Of a stretch of DNA of 64,000 bases, positions 1 to 9,804 are shown piece after piece. Positions within the stretch are counted from its first letter, which is position 1. Each line of letters starts with the position of its first letter. The position numbers and the translations under genes were made by a program. The stretch spans positions 62,001-126,000 of the forward strand of contig JAQGOL010000036.1 in assembly GCA_028293625.1 (NCBI GenBank). Direction: 5' to 3'. A model generated the notes under the pieces. It worked only from the letters and a program-made list of their open reading frames with translations. It searched no databases and was not told where the DNA came from. This DNA is from Chthoniobacteraceae bacterium (GTDB lineage Bacteria > Verrucomicrobiota > Verrucomicrobiia > Chthoniobacterales > Chthoniobacteraceae).

Positions 1-226
1 CGATCACCATTGAAGCCGTCACGGGATGGGATTTGAGGAGACGTCTAAAATTGGGCGGGATGATGGGACCTCCTGCGGATGGGAACCAGCGCTTTGCCAG
101 CTCCTTTGCGCTCTTTCCGTCACGCCAATGGTAAGCTTTTCCCAACGGTCCCCACTCTACGGACCATTCTGCGACTGATTCGACTTTAAAGGCGCATCGC
201 CTGAGCGTGGGGTGGATTGATTTATG
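1..226 (-). CDS. Partial unrecognised ORF after pglX, runs off left edge
   Basis: An open minus-strand frame of about 75 codons runs from a stop at 227-229 to the window edge. Its translation looks protein-like (for example EWGPLGKAYHWRDGKSAKEL, then a basic RRLLKSHPV stretch) and recalls small DUF6946-type proteins with an hW..G.SA.eLA..W pattern; that is recollection, not a search result. No ATG, GTG or TTG precedes the conserved-looking part. An ATG at 192-194 is one base out of frame, which suggests a frameshift in a short T run or an upstream unusual start. It lies directly downstream of pglX, where pglZ would be expected in a BREX operon, so it may be an extra accessory gene of that operon. 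Confidence 0.4.
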
Positions 227-229
227 GAA

Positions 230-3200
230 TCATGCATCTGGAGGTGCCTCTTTCGTTGCTGACTTTTTCGCCCGCTTCACCTTCGGTTTAGGCACTTCGA
301 TTTTGCAAAGGTCTTGGAGGCCGTGGGCGATGGCCAGGGAGCGGTCGGTCTCGCATTTTTTGCGCACCCGGTCTGGCCAGAGCGTAAGTGTTAGATGCGC
401 CCAGTCGTAGGTGCCTCGGTCGAGGTCTTTCCAAGTGGCTTCGAGGAGCTTTTGCCACTTGGGCAGGCGGAAAAGTTTCCAAAGTGGGCTGGCGGTGATT
501 TGCACGCCGTCGTTCAAATTCGGCTTCCATCGGGGTGCCCACTGGGCGAGTTCGTCGCGGAGGGCGTGGAGTTCGGTGCGGAGGATCTCAGCTTCTTCGA
601 GCTGTTTCCTATCTTTGGCGCCGCTCTCCTGGGCGGCTTCCATTGCGCGGAGGCGGACGATGGCGTTTTCCACGTCGCTTAGCTTCGGCTCCACGAAGTC
701 CTGGAGGCACTTGAAGAGTGTATCGGGCGTGAGGCGGTGGTAGTAAACCCAGAGAGTATAGCTGCCGCTGGCGGTGGAGAGCGGCCAGTAAATGGGGGCT
801 TGGCGGCGGCTCTTGGAGTAGCGTTTCAGGTGGTCGGCGAAGAAGCCGGCGGGTTTGCGGAGCCATTCGCGCAGGGACTTCACACCGAGCAAGGTGCAGG
901 CTTCGTCGGCGATGGCTTCGGCGTGGCCGGGAAAAAGCACGGCGAGGACTTCGCGCACGCGGCGTTCGATGTCTTCCGGGTGGGCCGGATCATCCACGAG
1001 GAGGCCGGGCCAGGTGATGCGCATGGGATAGCTAGCGGGCACGTCGCTAGGCGCGGCAGGGATGCCGGCGGAGTTTTGTAGCATGCCGGGCGGGCTGACG
1101 GGGATCGGGGCAAAGGGGGTGGGCGCGGGCGGGGCGGAAAGTTCGCCGGTGGCGTAGCGGATATCCCAGCGGCCGAAGGCGCAGCCTAGGGCGTAGGCCA
1201 GCAGGTCGGCGGCGAGCGCTGGAGCGTCGGCCGTGGGGGCTTCCTCTTCCTCATCTTCGCCGGCTTCAGCCTCGCCAGTGGCTGCCGGGGCGAGGGTGGA
1301 GGTCAAAGCGGCGCGGTCCGCGACGTCGAGGCCATAGAGGTTAAAGGCGAGGTCGTCGATTTCTGCTTGGATGGCGGCGACGGTTTCCTCGCTCGTGCGC
1401 ACGCGGGTGACCCATGCTGAGGTGCGTTCGGCTAGCGTTGCACCGTCAGACGTGGCGAGAAGCGCCGGCAGTTCAAAAGCGTGCGAAAGCGGGTCGGCTG
1501 TTCCGATTTCCCGCTTTGTGCGCCATGCGGTCACTGCATGCCTACCAAGAGTTAGCTCTCCCGTGAGTATTTCGGGGACGGGTAAAGCTCGGACTACGTT
1601 AGTGACGAACTCTGGGTGTCCGCTACGACCCAGTGACACCTTCAGCAAAAAATCCACGGTCTTTGAGGCAAAGAGGCCGAGGAACTGAGGAATTTGCTCT
1701 TGAGGTATAAGCGCAGCATAAGTGCGTGCGCTGAAGAAATAATTGGTCGGCAAAAATGAGGGGCTGAAAGCATGGGTACGTAATGGCCACGCAATGGCGG
1801 GCGAGCGGTAGTCATTTTCATCATGCAGAATCCAACCTGTATTCCCACCAAGATAAGGGAACTTGGCATTGATGTAGGCTCTGAGTTGAGTAAAGCCATT
1901 TTCTGCGAGCACCACTGCCGGGTAACTGAAATAGAAGGGGCTGAAATTCCCGCCGTTGGCATAGTTTCCCCACATGCTGTCCCGACCGACTCTCTGTGGA
2001 TCGACCTCCCACCAGACGCGGACAAAACGAAAATCACACTTAGTCGAAAGGCCCAACGCAATCCGACGGTCGTCCGCTTCAGCAGACGCAAGTGTGGTGA
2101 ACAAGTCACGCACGCGCTTGCCAACCCAGTAAGAAAATGGAACCGAAGGAATCTTTTTGAATTCTTGCGGGTTCGCGACGAAAATTCGTGAGTTGGTTGG
2201 GTTCGTGATGGCCTGTAGCAGCGTCGAATCTTTCTTATTATCCGCAAGCGCCCGGATGCATACGAGCAGTGGAAAGACTGGCTCCGGCGGTGCGGTGACC
2301 TTCCTCACCGTGTGCCAGAGCGGCGTGTATCGGATGGCGTCTCCGGGAATACTTTGGATGAAACCGTGCAGTTCGAGACGCTTTAGCTCAGCGACGGCTT
2401 GATAGCTCTTGAGTCCGCCGCGAGCGATCTGCCATTTCGGTAGGCTAAAGCGATCCTGGCGGTGGCACACGAGTTTTTCCAGTAATGGTGCGAGGGATAG
2501 GGTGAGATCGCGGGCTTCCGGTGCGGAGAGGCTGCGCAAGACATAGGCGGCGACTTCGACCATTGCATCGAGCACACCCATGCCCAGGTCGGCGAGGGCG
2601 ATGGGCCGGAAGAGTCGGAGAACGACGCGGGTGCGCCAGTCTTCACTTTGGCCAAGGAAGAAGCCGGTACGGGAGCTGATGATGCCGAGGTAGCCGGCGG
2701 GGAGTAGCCGGGCGTGGAAGCATTCGACAAATGCTTTGTAAACGTCGCCCTTGGTGTCGCCGTAGGTGTCCTCAATGTAGGCACGGGACGGGAGGCTGGC
2801 GTCGCCAAAAGGCGGGTTCATCAGCGCCACGTCGTAACGCTGACGGCAGAGGTCGATGAAGGCGAAGCCGCGGGCCGCATCATCGGCAAAGAGGCGTTGC
2901 TGGTAACTGCCACCGGCACTTTCGGCAAAAGTACGAAGGGCGGTGTAGATCCGTTCTTCTGCATGTTCCCAAAATGCTTCGTCGGTGATTCCCGAGAGAT
3001 CCAGGGTCAGCTCTTCCTGCTGTGCTTTGAGAGTATCGAACCCGAACAGGAAAGTTTGGTCGACGCGCGGAGGCGCTTTCCACCGGAGCTTGGATTCAGC
3101 AATGGCGCTGCGGATGTCTTCCTCAATCTGAAGCAGCGAACCGGCCTCACCCGCGAGCTGCATGCGATCAAAGATCGATTCGAGGAATTGGAGAAAGACC

Positions 3201-4690
3201 GCGCGCTCGGCGAGAGGGAATTGCTGTTCGACGAACTCGCGCAGGAACGCCTTTTCGCCCGGCATGGATTCGGCGCAGACGATGTGAGAGCGGCGCACAG
3301 AGGGCCGGTCGCTCACCGCGAGATCCTGATCCTGCCAGGCCCGCTGGGCGCGCAGCCAAAGCGAAAGGCCCGCGATCTGCGCGGCCCGGGGATCGATATC
3401 GACCCCGTGAAGATTGCACTCGATGATGAGACGCGGGATTTCGCGGGCGAACGCAGCCTTGGAAGAAAAGGATGAGGTATGAAGGATGAAGGATGAAAAC
3501 GCCGGATAGGTGCCCTCGAGTTCTGCCATACTGCGGCCTTCTGCGTTAATTTTTGCCGCCATGTCCCAGGCTTCCTCGTAGAGGACCGTGAAGAGGTCGA
3601 AAGCGTAGAGGCCGAAGTGCATGGAGCCGCACGCCGGGTCGATCATTCGGATCTCGCGAGGATCCTTGAGCGGGCGATGCGGGATGTGGACGGTTTGACG
3701 AAGCAAATCTTCCTGCGAGAGATTCCCGCCAGTTTCTGAGTCAGTGCCGCCGCCGGTTTCCGGTGCGGACTCGCCTGCATTTAAAAAAACCTCCGAGGGA
3801 CGGCGGATAAGGTAACGGCAACGGTCGCGGAGGACGGTTTCACCGTGTGTCATTTCATACCAAAGGCGGCCCAGCGCGTTGTCTGTGAGAAATTCTACGA
3901 CGTATCGCGGGGTGAAAAATTGGTTGCGGACGGCCATCTCGCGGCTGTTGCGCGGGGCAGCGGATTCGTCGCGCATTTTCTTCCGCTCAGCGGGATCGTT
4001 GTAATACTGGTAAATCCAGCCAATGGTCTCGTCCTCGCGCCAGAGCCCTGCGAAGGTTTCGGGGGAAACGGCGTCGCGGCTGGCAGCGGTGCCCGAGCCG
4101 TTCAGTTCGGCGAGGACCGCTTCCAAAGCGGCCTGGCGCGGGAATAAGAGACCATGGGGATCCCATCGGTCGAAGAGTGAGCCGAGGTCGAAAGCCAGTT
4201 CATCAAACACCACCGAGAGATAGGCTCGATAGCTCTCGAATGTGCCCCCCAGGGCGTTGTCGGTCGACTGTTGAAAAAGCTGGAAGCCCTCCGATTGCAT
4301 ACCTTTCCGGACGCATTCCAGGACAATGCCACGCTCTTCTGCGAGTCGGAGCGCGGCAAGGCGGTTGAGCACGGTGAAGGCCTGTTCCCGAACGATGCGC
4401 GCCACGGATTCCGCGCGCGCGTCGGACTCTGCTTTGCCTTGGGCGACAAGACCCGAAGCATAATGGTCGAGAGTCTGGCGCAGGATGCGAGCAGTCTCCA
4501 ATTCCTCATCCGAGAGGTGGGCAATCGCACTCAGCGGCGCAGCGCTGCCGTCAGGATTGATGCCGTAGATCTGCTGAAGCTGCTGGGTAAATTCGCCTTC
4601 ACTTGGCTGGTCCCACTTTCCAGCGAGAAGGTTGCGGCATGCGGCAACGGTGCGCTGGAGAAGATTGCGGGTGGATTGGTCAAAGGCCAT
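230..4690 (-). CDS. pglX: BREX adenine-specific DNA methyltransferase PglX
   Basis: A 1486-residue protein, the usual size for BREX PglX, which methylates adenine in an asymmetric site on the host chromosome and is needed for phage exclusion. Visible motifs are the SAM-binding motif I DPACGSM (residues 351-357), HGVDIDP (428-434) and the catalytic N6-adenine motif NPPF (625-628). A long C-terminal target-recognition and helical region follows. Residues 305-325 are a low-complexity Glu/Gly/Thr linker, and an acidic EDEEEEAP stretch occurs near the C-terminus. It is the last complete gene of the minus-strand BREX cluster, 102 bp after brxC. The ATG start gives the conserved-looking N-terminus MAFDQSTRNLLQRTV. 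Confidence is high because of the motifs, the length and the neighbours. Confidence 0.95.
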   Translation of the reverse strand: MAFDQSTRNLLQRTVAACRNLLAGKWDQPSEGEFTQQLQQIYGINPDGSAAPLSAIAHLSDEELETARILRQTLDHYASGLVAQGKAESDARAESVARIVREQAFTVLNRLAALRLAEERGIVLECVRKGMQSEGFQLFQQSTDNALGGTFESYRAYLSVVFDELAFDLGSLFDRWDPHGLLFPRQAALEAVLAELNGSGTAASRDAVSPETFAGLWREDETIGWIYQYYNDPAERKKMRDESAAPRNSREMAVRNQFFTPRYVVEFLTDNALGRLWYEMTHGETVLRDRCRYLIRRPSEVFLNAGESAPETGGGTDSETGGNLSQEDLLRQTVHIPHRPLKDPREIRMIDPACGSMHFGLYAFDLFTVLYEEAWDMAAKINAEGRSMAELEGTYPAFSSFILHTSSFSSKAAFAREIPRLIIECNLHGVDIDPRAAQIAGLSLWLRAQRAWQDQDLAVSDRPSVRRSHIVCAESMPGEKAFLREFVEQQFPLAERAVFLQFLESIFDRMQLAGEAGSLLQIEEDIRSAIAESKLRWKAPPRVDQTFLFGFDTLKAQQEELTLDLSGITDEAFWEHAEERIYTALRTFAESAGGSYQQRLFADDAARGFAFIDLCRQRYDVALMNPPFGDASLPSRAYIEDTYGDTKGDVYKAFVECFHARLLPAGYLGIISSRTGFFLGQSEDWRTRVVLRLFRPIALADLGMGVLDAMVEVAAYVLRSLSAPEARDLTLSLAPLLEKLVCHRQDRFSLPKWQIARGGLKSYQAVAELKRLELHGFIQSIPGDAIRYTPLWHTVRKVTAPPEPVFPLLVCIRALADNKKDSTLLQAITNPTNSRIFVANPQEFKKIPSVPFSYWVGKRVRDLFTTLASAEADDRRIALGLSTKCDFRFVRVWWEVDPQRVGRDSMWGNYANGGNFSPFYFSYPAVVLAENGFTQLRAYINAKFPYLGGNTGWILHDENDYRSPAIAWPLRTHAFSPSFLPTNYFFSARTYAALIPQEQIPQFLGLFASKTVDFLLKVSLGRSGHPEFVTNVVRALPVPEILTGELTLGRHAVTAWRTKREIGTADPLSHAFELPALLATSDGATLAERTSAWVTRVRTSEETVAAIQAEIDDLAFNLYGLDVADRAALTSTLAPAATGEAEAGEDEEEEAPTADAPALAADLLAYALGCAFGRWDIRYATGELSAPPAPTPFAPIPVSPPGMLQNSAGIPAAPSDVPASYPMRITWPGLLVDDPAHPEDIERRVREVLAVLFPGHAEAIADEACTLLGVKSLREWLRKPAGFFADHLKRYSKSRRQAPIYWPLSTASGSYTLWVYYHRLTPDTLFKCLQDFVEPKLSDVENAIVRLRAMEAAQESGAKDRKQLEEAEILRTELHALRDELAQWAPRWKPNLNDGVQITASPLWKLFRLPKWQKLLEATWKDLDRGTYDWAHLTLTLWPDRVRKKCETDRSLAIAHGLQDLCKIEVPKPKVKRAKKSATKEAPPDA

Positions 4691-4792
4691 TTGTTCGGAG
4701 GGGCTGATTCAGGAGGCCGAGGTAAACCTTCGGCGGGGTGCTAATGCGGAACGATATAGTAAGTGAACCAAAACGGCGGGATAGACAGGCCG

Positions 4793-7700
4793 TCAGGACT
4801 CGGTTTCAAATATCACTTCGCTGATTGTTGCATTGGTTAATTCCACGGCGGCAGCGCTGAGATCCAAGACTGCCTGTTTGAGTTGGCCAACATCGGACGG
4901 CAAGTAACGTTTTTTAAGACGCACTTTTTTGGGTGAGAGACCCTTCAATTCAACGTCAGGCAGCTCGATTTCGGGGTCCGGTTGCGGCTCCGGCGGCTTG
5001 GTTTTTTCCTTGTGTTCAAGAGCCCGGCTGATCACGGCGCTGCGGACTGAGGAGAGGCTTGAATCGATCTCGATGCGCCGATTGAGTAGGGTGCGGATTT
5101 CGTTAATGTTCGACGCGCCTGGCAGGCTCAACTCGTCCAATCGCGTGGCAAGATCGCTCCGATCATCCTCGGGCAACTGGCTCCACTCTGGCATGGCGGT
5201 GATTTGATTGATCTCGGTTTGGAGATGCGCATTGAACTCTTTGGTCTGATCGCCCGCGGCGACTTCCACCATTTTCTTCAAAGCAGTATGGCGCTGACGA
5301 ATGTCCGACTCTGCTTGATGAAAATCGACCCGGCTTAACAGCTCTTCTAACTCGGCGCGCAGTGTCGTTGAGGAATCGCGCAATTGCTCCAGGACGCCCA
5401 CCTTTGGAAGTCCGTGAATTTCGAAGGAAAGTTTGGAGGCGCTTTGGGCTTCGTTTCCCAAGCCATTTTTGAGAGCGGCGCTGAGTGCCTGGGCCCACTT
5501 CAAGTTATCGACAATGCTCGCCTCTTCCGCACCCAGAGTCATCGGGGCATCGGATGCGTCGCGGTCAAGAATTTGCGAGAGTTGTTTGTTAAGAGTCTGC
5601 GCGCGGTCCGCGCCTGGTAAACCGGCGCCGGTCAGCTCGACAGCCAAAGAAGCGTAATCGTTCCTTAATTTTGGGAACTCCTTTTGAACGGCCTTAGAAA
5701 TATTGGGTGCCATGGGAAGCACCTTTTCGCCCGTGAGATCGAGCATTCGTTTGGAAGCGCGGGAGAGGACCTGTATAGGGATCTGAGTGAAATTGGTGCC
5801 TACGTCGACCTTCGCAAAAGTGTTGTTGTTCTTGAGGGCTTCGATGGATTTCGGGCCTACCACATCGAGCCACTGGCCGGCCACCCGGATCCTGATTTTT
5901 TGGGCAATGAGCAAGGCTGCTACCAACTGGCGAGTCGTGTCCTTGAACCAGCCAAACGGCGGACGGTTGAAATCAGAAACAAGCTTTTGACCGTCGACTT
6001 CGCCGGCTTTGCCCAGGTAATCCACAATTGCCACCAGCGCAGGGTGTTCGGTCCTGATGCGCGTGGCTGCTCCGGCTTTTTCGACAACACCCAGGGGATC
6101 GTAGGCCGAAGGGATCAGCGAAAGGTCGGGGGCATGAAGGAGTTTTTCAGCAGCGGCTGATTCAAGATTCTGGGAGGCGTCTTTGTAGTTGGGAAAGACC
6201 CGGGCCGCGACATGGGTAAGTTGCAGATTGGTGGCCACCCGCAATTCAGTGCCACGGATACTGACCGCCACGTCGGTGCCCTGGAAGACGAAGCTGCCTT
6301 TGAGAAAGGCGTTTTGGAGGGCGGTATCAAGATCTCGCTTGAGCGTCTCTGCTCGCCCAAGTTGCGCGCGCACAAAAGCCGCCACTTCTTTGTCTGCGGC
6401 TTCGGTGCGGTGCCTGCGGTGGATCTCTTCGCAACGGAAAATTTTTGTGATTAGAGTCCGGATGTCGTGGCTGTTTTCTCCAAGCAGGAAAACGACATTT
6501 CGGTTGGTGGGTTGAATCGAATCGTTACGCCGATCCTGAAGGCGGCCGGCCATTTCGGCAGCCGAAACCATTTCAAGGTGCAGTTCGACGTCTTCCTTTG
6601 ACTGGGTCACCGCTACCGGCATTGAGCCGCGGAGCATTTTGACCTGCGCCTTGACCGTCTTGGTGTTCTCAAGCCGGGCGCTGGGCTCGGGCGAGAAAAT
6701 GTGATCCCGAAGAACGTCGTCGATGATCCGCTGTTCATCGTTGAGGGAAGCAATGAGCGAAGCCTGATCGGCGAGGATTTGAGCGACCGCTTCGCTCATA
6801 AACCGCAGGGAGCCATCAATCTCCTCAAGCGGCAGTTGCTTGTCGTCTACGAGTTCCCGGACTGCTTCGTTGACCTCTTCTTGAAGCGGTGTGGCGCCGA
6901 TTTCCGGCAGCAGCATGGCAGCCACGTTATGCCGGCTCACTGGGAATCCCTCGATCAATTGAAGAATGGCCACTGTCTTGGCCACCTTGTGGTGGATGGA
7001 ATTGACTCCATACGCTGCGCCGACCTTTGCCACCGTTTCCACCAGCGGCCGATTGCCACTTGAGCGTTCCAAATCGCGAATCAGCGTATCGAAGAAATTA
7101 TCTCCGGTGGCCAGATGACCCACTGGAAGATCAGCCAGGGCGCTACCCGACCCACGTTTCCCACCGACATCGACTAGCACGTCCTGGATGACCTTGAGCG
7201 TGGACCGCAGGCCGACGCCGCCAGTGGTACGCGCCAGGCTTCGGAGCAGTTCCATCAGGATATTGAAATGCTGGGGAAGAAAAGGATAGAGCCGGGCAAA
7301 AATCTCGGCATCGACATGGGCCTGCGTGTGCTTGGTATTGCGAAGCTGAGTGGCTTGCAGAAGCGATCCTGAATGCTTGGAAAAGAGCTCTTTGAGTTGA
7401 GTCACCGCCTCGGGCGATTTCTTGAGCAATCGGCGGTATGTGATCTCTCGGATATCGTTGGATTCGATATCCACCCTCAGGGGCTCAGGGAACCGATCCT
7501 TGAGCTTAAAGAGAGGCCCGGATACCGGAAGTGTTTGCTGGGCGGTGGCCACGATCCACGCATGGCCTGCTCCGATATTTTTGAGGTTTTCCGCGAATCC
7601 TTGGAGGTTGAGGATCAGGCGGTCGGTGCCCTCAATGAACTGCCCGACTTCGTCCAGAATGAAAAGGACCCGTGGCGAACTGGTGCGCTTTTGGATGAGA

Positions 7701-8437
7701 GCCAAGATCTGTCGCAGGCGATCGTCTTCACCGTAGATAGCGTCCACTTTGATCGTGGAGAAGTGCTCGGGATTCTTCCATATGGTCGGATACATCTGGT
7801 GGGCGACTTCACTGGCAATTGTGTTGGCCACCAGCAGATCGTTCTGGAGCTCTGCCCATTCAAACCCACTTTGCCCAACTAGTGAAAGGAACTCGGCCTT
7901 GCGTTCATCGCGTTCGACCATGAGTTCCAGCAAGGCGATTTTTTCATCTTTGGAGTAACTGGCCCACTCCATCACTTTGTTGAAAACGAGCCGGGAGATG
8001 CCCTGGGCATTGCCGTCAGCGGAAGCGATTGATGCCAGATCGACCATGATCACTGTGGCCGGAAACTTCTTCGCCAGCACACCGAGCTGCGAGCGGAGCT
8101 GCTGTGAGGGGAACTGGTTTTGAAGATAAGTCAGAAATGGCTCGGCGCCGATTTGCCGTCGTGGATCCAAGGCGAATCCCAGATACTTGGTGAACGAGCT
8201 CTTTCCTGAGCCGTAAAAGCCCGAGACCCAGACCCCTACTTCGTGGCCGCCCCCTCCTTGGAACGCATCGGAGAGGTTCGTCATGAACCGCTCGTAATGG
8301 CGACCCAGGCTGTCGGTGACCTCGTACTCCGAGATTTCCTGCTGAAGCAGTTTTTCGGTATCCGCGGCGTAATTGATCACGGCCACTATCTGGCGGTCAA
8401 TTGGGCGGGTCTGATCAAAAAGCTGGCGAATACTCAT
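4793..8437 (-). CDS. brxC: BREX P-loop ATPase BrxC
   Basis: A large AAA-type ATPase of 1214 residues from the chosen ATG; BrxC (PglY-like) is a core BREX component required for defence. The Walker A motif GFYGSGKSS is at residues 73-81 and the Walker B motif VLFILDEVGQ at about 257-266. The C-terminal half is helical and charged, and ends in a Pro/Glu linker plus a short conserved-looking tail. The open frame extends 24 codons further upstream, but that extension would overlap brxB. The internal ATG at 8437 starts MSIRQLFDQT and lies 22 bp after the brxB stop, so I prefer it. No strong Shine-Dalgarno sequence is visible. It sits between brxB and pglX on the same strand, as in BREX types 1, 5 and 6. 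Confidence 0.95.
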   Translation of the reverse strand: MSIRQLFDQTRPIDRQIVAVINYAADTEKLLQQEISEYEVTDSLGRHYERFMTNLSDAFQGGGGHEVGVWVSGFYGSGKSSFTKYLGFALDPRRQIGAEPFLTYLQNQFPSQQLRSQLGVLAKKFPATVIMVDLASIASADGNAQGISRLVFNKVMEWASYSKDEKIALLELMVERDERKAEFLSLVGQSGFEWAELQNDLLVANTIASEVAHQMYPTIWKNPEHFSTIKVDAIYGEDDRLRQILALIQKRTSSPRVLFILDEVGQFIEGTDRLILNLQGFAENLKNIGAGHAWIVATAQQTLPVSGPLFKLKDRFPEPLRVDIESNDIREITYRRLLKKSPEAVTQLKELFSKHSGSLLQATQLRNTKHTQAHVDAEIFARLYPFLPQHFNILMELLRSLARTTGGVGLRSTLKVIQDVLVDVGGKRGSGSALADLPVGHLATGDNFFDTLIRDLERSSGNRPLVETVAKVGAAYGVNSIHHKVAKTVAILQLIEGFPVSRHNVAAMLLPEIGATPLQEEVNEAVRELVDDKQLPLEEIDGSLRFMSEAVAQILADQASLIASLNDEQRIIDDVLRDHIFSPEPSARLENTKTVKAQVKMLRGSMPVAVTQSKEDVELHLEMVSAAEMAGRLQDRRNDSIQPTNRNVVFLLGENSHDIRTLITKIFRCEEIHRRHRTEAADKEVAAFVRAQLGRAETLKRDLDTALQNAFLKGSFVFQGTDVAVSIRGTELRVATNLQLTHVAARVFPNYKDASQNLESAAAEKLLHAPDLSLIPSAYDPLGVVEKAGAATRIRTEHPALVAIVDYLGKAGEVDGQKLVSDFNRPPFGWFKDTTRQLVAALLIAQKIRIRVAGQWLDVVGPKSIEALKNNNTFAKVDVGTNFTQIPIQVLSRASKRMLDLTGEKVLPMAPNISKAVQKEFPKLRNDYASLAVELTGAGLPGADRAQTLNKQLSQILDRDASDAPMTLGAEEASIVDNLKWAQALSAALKNGLGNEAQSASKLSFEIHGLPKVGVLEQLRDSSTTLRAELEELLSRVDFHQAESDIRQRHTALKKMVEVAAGDQTKEFNAHLQTEINQITAMPEWSQLPEDDRSDLATRLDELSLPGASNINEIRTLLNRRIEIDSSLSSVRSAVISRALEHKEKTKPPEPQPDPEIELPDVELKGLSPKKVRLKKRYLPSDVGQLKQAVLDLSAAAVELTNATISEVIFETES

Positions 8438-8459
8438 CAGGCGGGGGAGGGGGGATGGA

Positions 8460-9035
8460 TTAACCGATGTGGATCGAGCGATAGCTGCCGTTTTCCCGAT
8501 GGATTCCAAGGAAACGGAGGCTGTAAGCGCCGCCCCGCTCGCCTGGATAAAGCACGACCGTGGGAACCCGGAACTGGCCGACGAGTTGTTGTTCGATTCC
8601 GCTGAAGTGCAGGAATGGATGCAAGGCTTCCAAATCCGTGACGATCAACAGGGCGTGGGGATCACTGGCAAGCTCTTGGATTTTCTTTTGAAGGGCGTCC
8701 GCCAACACGCGATCCTTTTCAAGCTTTTGGGCAAACTGCTTGCGGAAAACGTCGTAGTCATTGCCCCCGCGCTGCAAAGCCTTTTGCCAGAGGCTGCGCA
8801 TTTTGTGCTCGCGGAACCAAGCGTTCAGGATGGTGGAGATGGAGAATACCGTCGGGTGATAGCCATCGAGCTTCAGCTTTGCGATGATCTCAGGCAACAT
8901 TTGCTTGGCCTGAAGGATTTCCAAGGCTGGGAAGACGACGTAATAAACCGGGTCGAACCCCGTTTGCTTCATCGAGCCGACGCCGGATTTAAGGCACTGC
9001 CTGAGTTCGCTGAATTTTTCAGTGAGCGATTGCAT
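8460..9035 (-). CDS. brxB: BREX protein BrxB (DUF1788)
   Basis: A 191-residue protein from ATG 9035, matching the usual size of DUF1788/BrxB, a small BREX component of unknown biochemical role. Recognisable stretches are FDPVYYVVFPALEIL near the N-terminus, a central LIVTDLEALHPF strand-helix unit, and the C-terminal QFRVPTVVLYPGERGG segment characteristic of the family. The frame could begin 19 codons earlier, but the ATG at 9035 gives MQSLTEKFSELRQ and leaves only a 17-bp overlap with the end of brxA, so it is the likelier start. It lies 22 bp upstream of brxC and is translationally close-packed with brxA, consistent with a single transcript. Confidence 0.93.
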   Translation of the reverse strand: MQSLTEKFSELRQCLKSGVGSMKQTGFDPVYYVVFPALEILQAKQMLPEIIAKLKLDGYHPTVFSISTILNAWFREHKMRSLWQKALQRGGNDYDVFRKQFAQKLEKDRVLADALQKKIQELASDPHALLIVTDLEALHPFLHFSGIEQQLVGQFRVPTVVLYPGERGGAYSLRFLGIHRENGSYRSIHIG

Positions 9036-9804
9036 CGAGGGTGTGGTCCATGTCGGAGTATTTCCATTCGATTCGCAGAATTTGGCCGGCATTCTGAACC
9101 TGCATGTGTCCCCGGGCAGCTTCTTTCTCCAGATGAGCGATCACATCGGCGGGCATGAGCCCGAAGAGGCCCCAGTCAGGATGGGCCGGCAGATCACGGT
9201 CATCAATGCCGCGAAAGTGCAGGTCGTGGGCGAGGAATCGGACTGTTTCCGGGTGGATTGTGAGCGGGCGCGTCAATCGCCGGCCGGTGCGGTTCTCTTC
9301 GATCATCTGGAAATCTTCCAGTGTCCCCAGAAGATAGCGGGTGACGCGCTCCATTATGCTGTCCGCCCAACGCGGTTGAATGCGGCCCTCCGAAGCGGCG
9401 CGCTCTAAAAACTCCCGGGTATCCGCTTTCGTGATTTCCCCGCTGCCGGCAAACACCTTGCTCCAGTAAGTAGAGGTCAGGAAATCGTGAAGAACAGGGT
9501 TATGGCGGGCGGTGAAGATCAGGATGATTTGCCGAAGGGCCGAGCGACTGACTTGGTCCGCAAGCATCCGTTTCAGCCAGGCTGCCGGTTTTCCACCTTC
9601 GATCAGATACCGCTGCGCAAAGCCGCGCGTGACGATGTCGTTGACCCGGGTTTCCGTGGCTTTCCCAAGGGCGCCCGTTGATTGAACTTGGCTCTTGAGC
9701 TGGATTGGTGTCATGCCGGGCTCCCAAAGCGCCAGAAGTTCAAAGGTCTCGGGGATTAGGCCCTGAGCTTTTGACAGGTTGGTATTGTAAATGACTCCGC
9801 TCAT
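9019..9804 (-). CDS. brxA: BREX protein BrxA (DUF1819)
   Basis: A 261-residue DUF1819 protein. BrxA is a small DNA-binding BREX component with two winged-helix-like parts in characterised homologues. The N-terminus (YNTNLSKAQGLIPETFELL) and the middle segment (NPVLHDFLTSTYW, then RYLLGTLEDFQMI) fit the family. Its ATG overlaps the brxE stop by four bases (ATGA), a translational-coupling junction, and its 3' end overlaps brxB by 17 bp. The tight packing supports one operon, brxE-brxA-brxB-brxC-pglX. The family call is firm; its precise role in this BREX type is inferred. Confidence 0.93.
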   Translation of the reverse strand: MSGVIYNTNLSKAQGLIPETFELLALWEPGMTPIQLKSQVQSTGALGKATETRVNDIVTRGFAQRYLIEGGKPAAWLKRMLADQVSRSALRQIILIFTARHNPVLHDFLTSTYWSKVFAGSGEITKADTREFLERAASEGRIQPRWADSIMERVTRYLLGTLEDFQMIEENRTGRRLTRPLTIHPETVRFLAHDLHFRGIDDRDLPAHPDWGLFGLMPADVIAHLEKEAARGHMQVQNAGQILRIEWKYSDMDHTLDAIAH

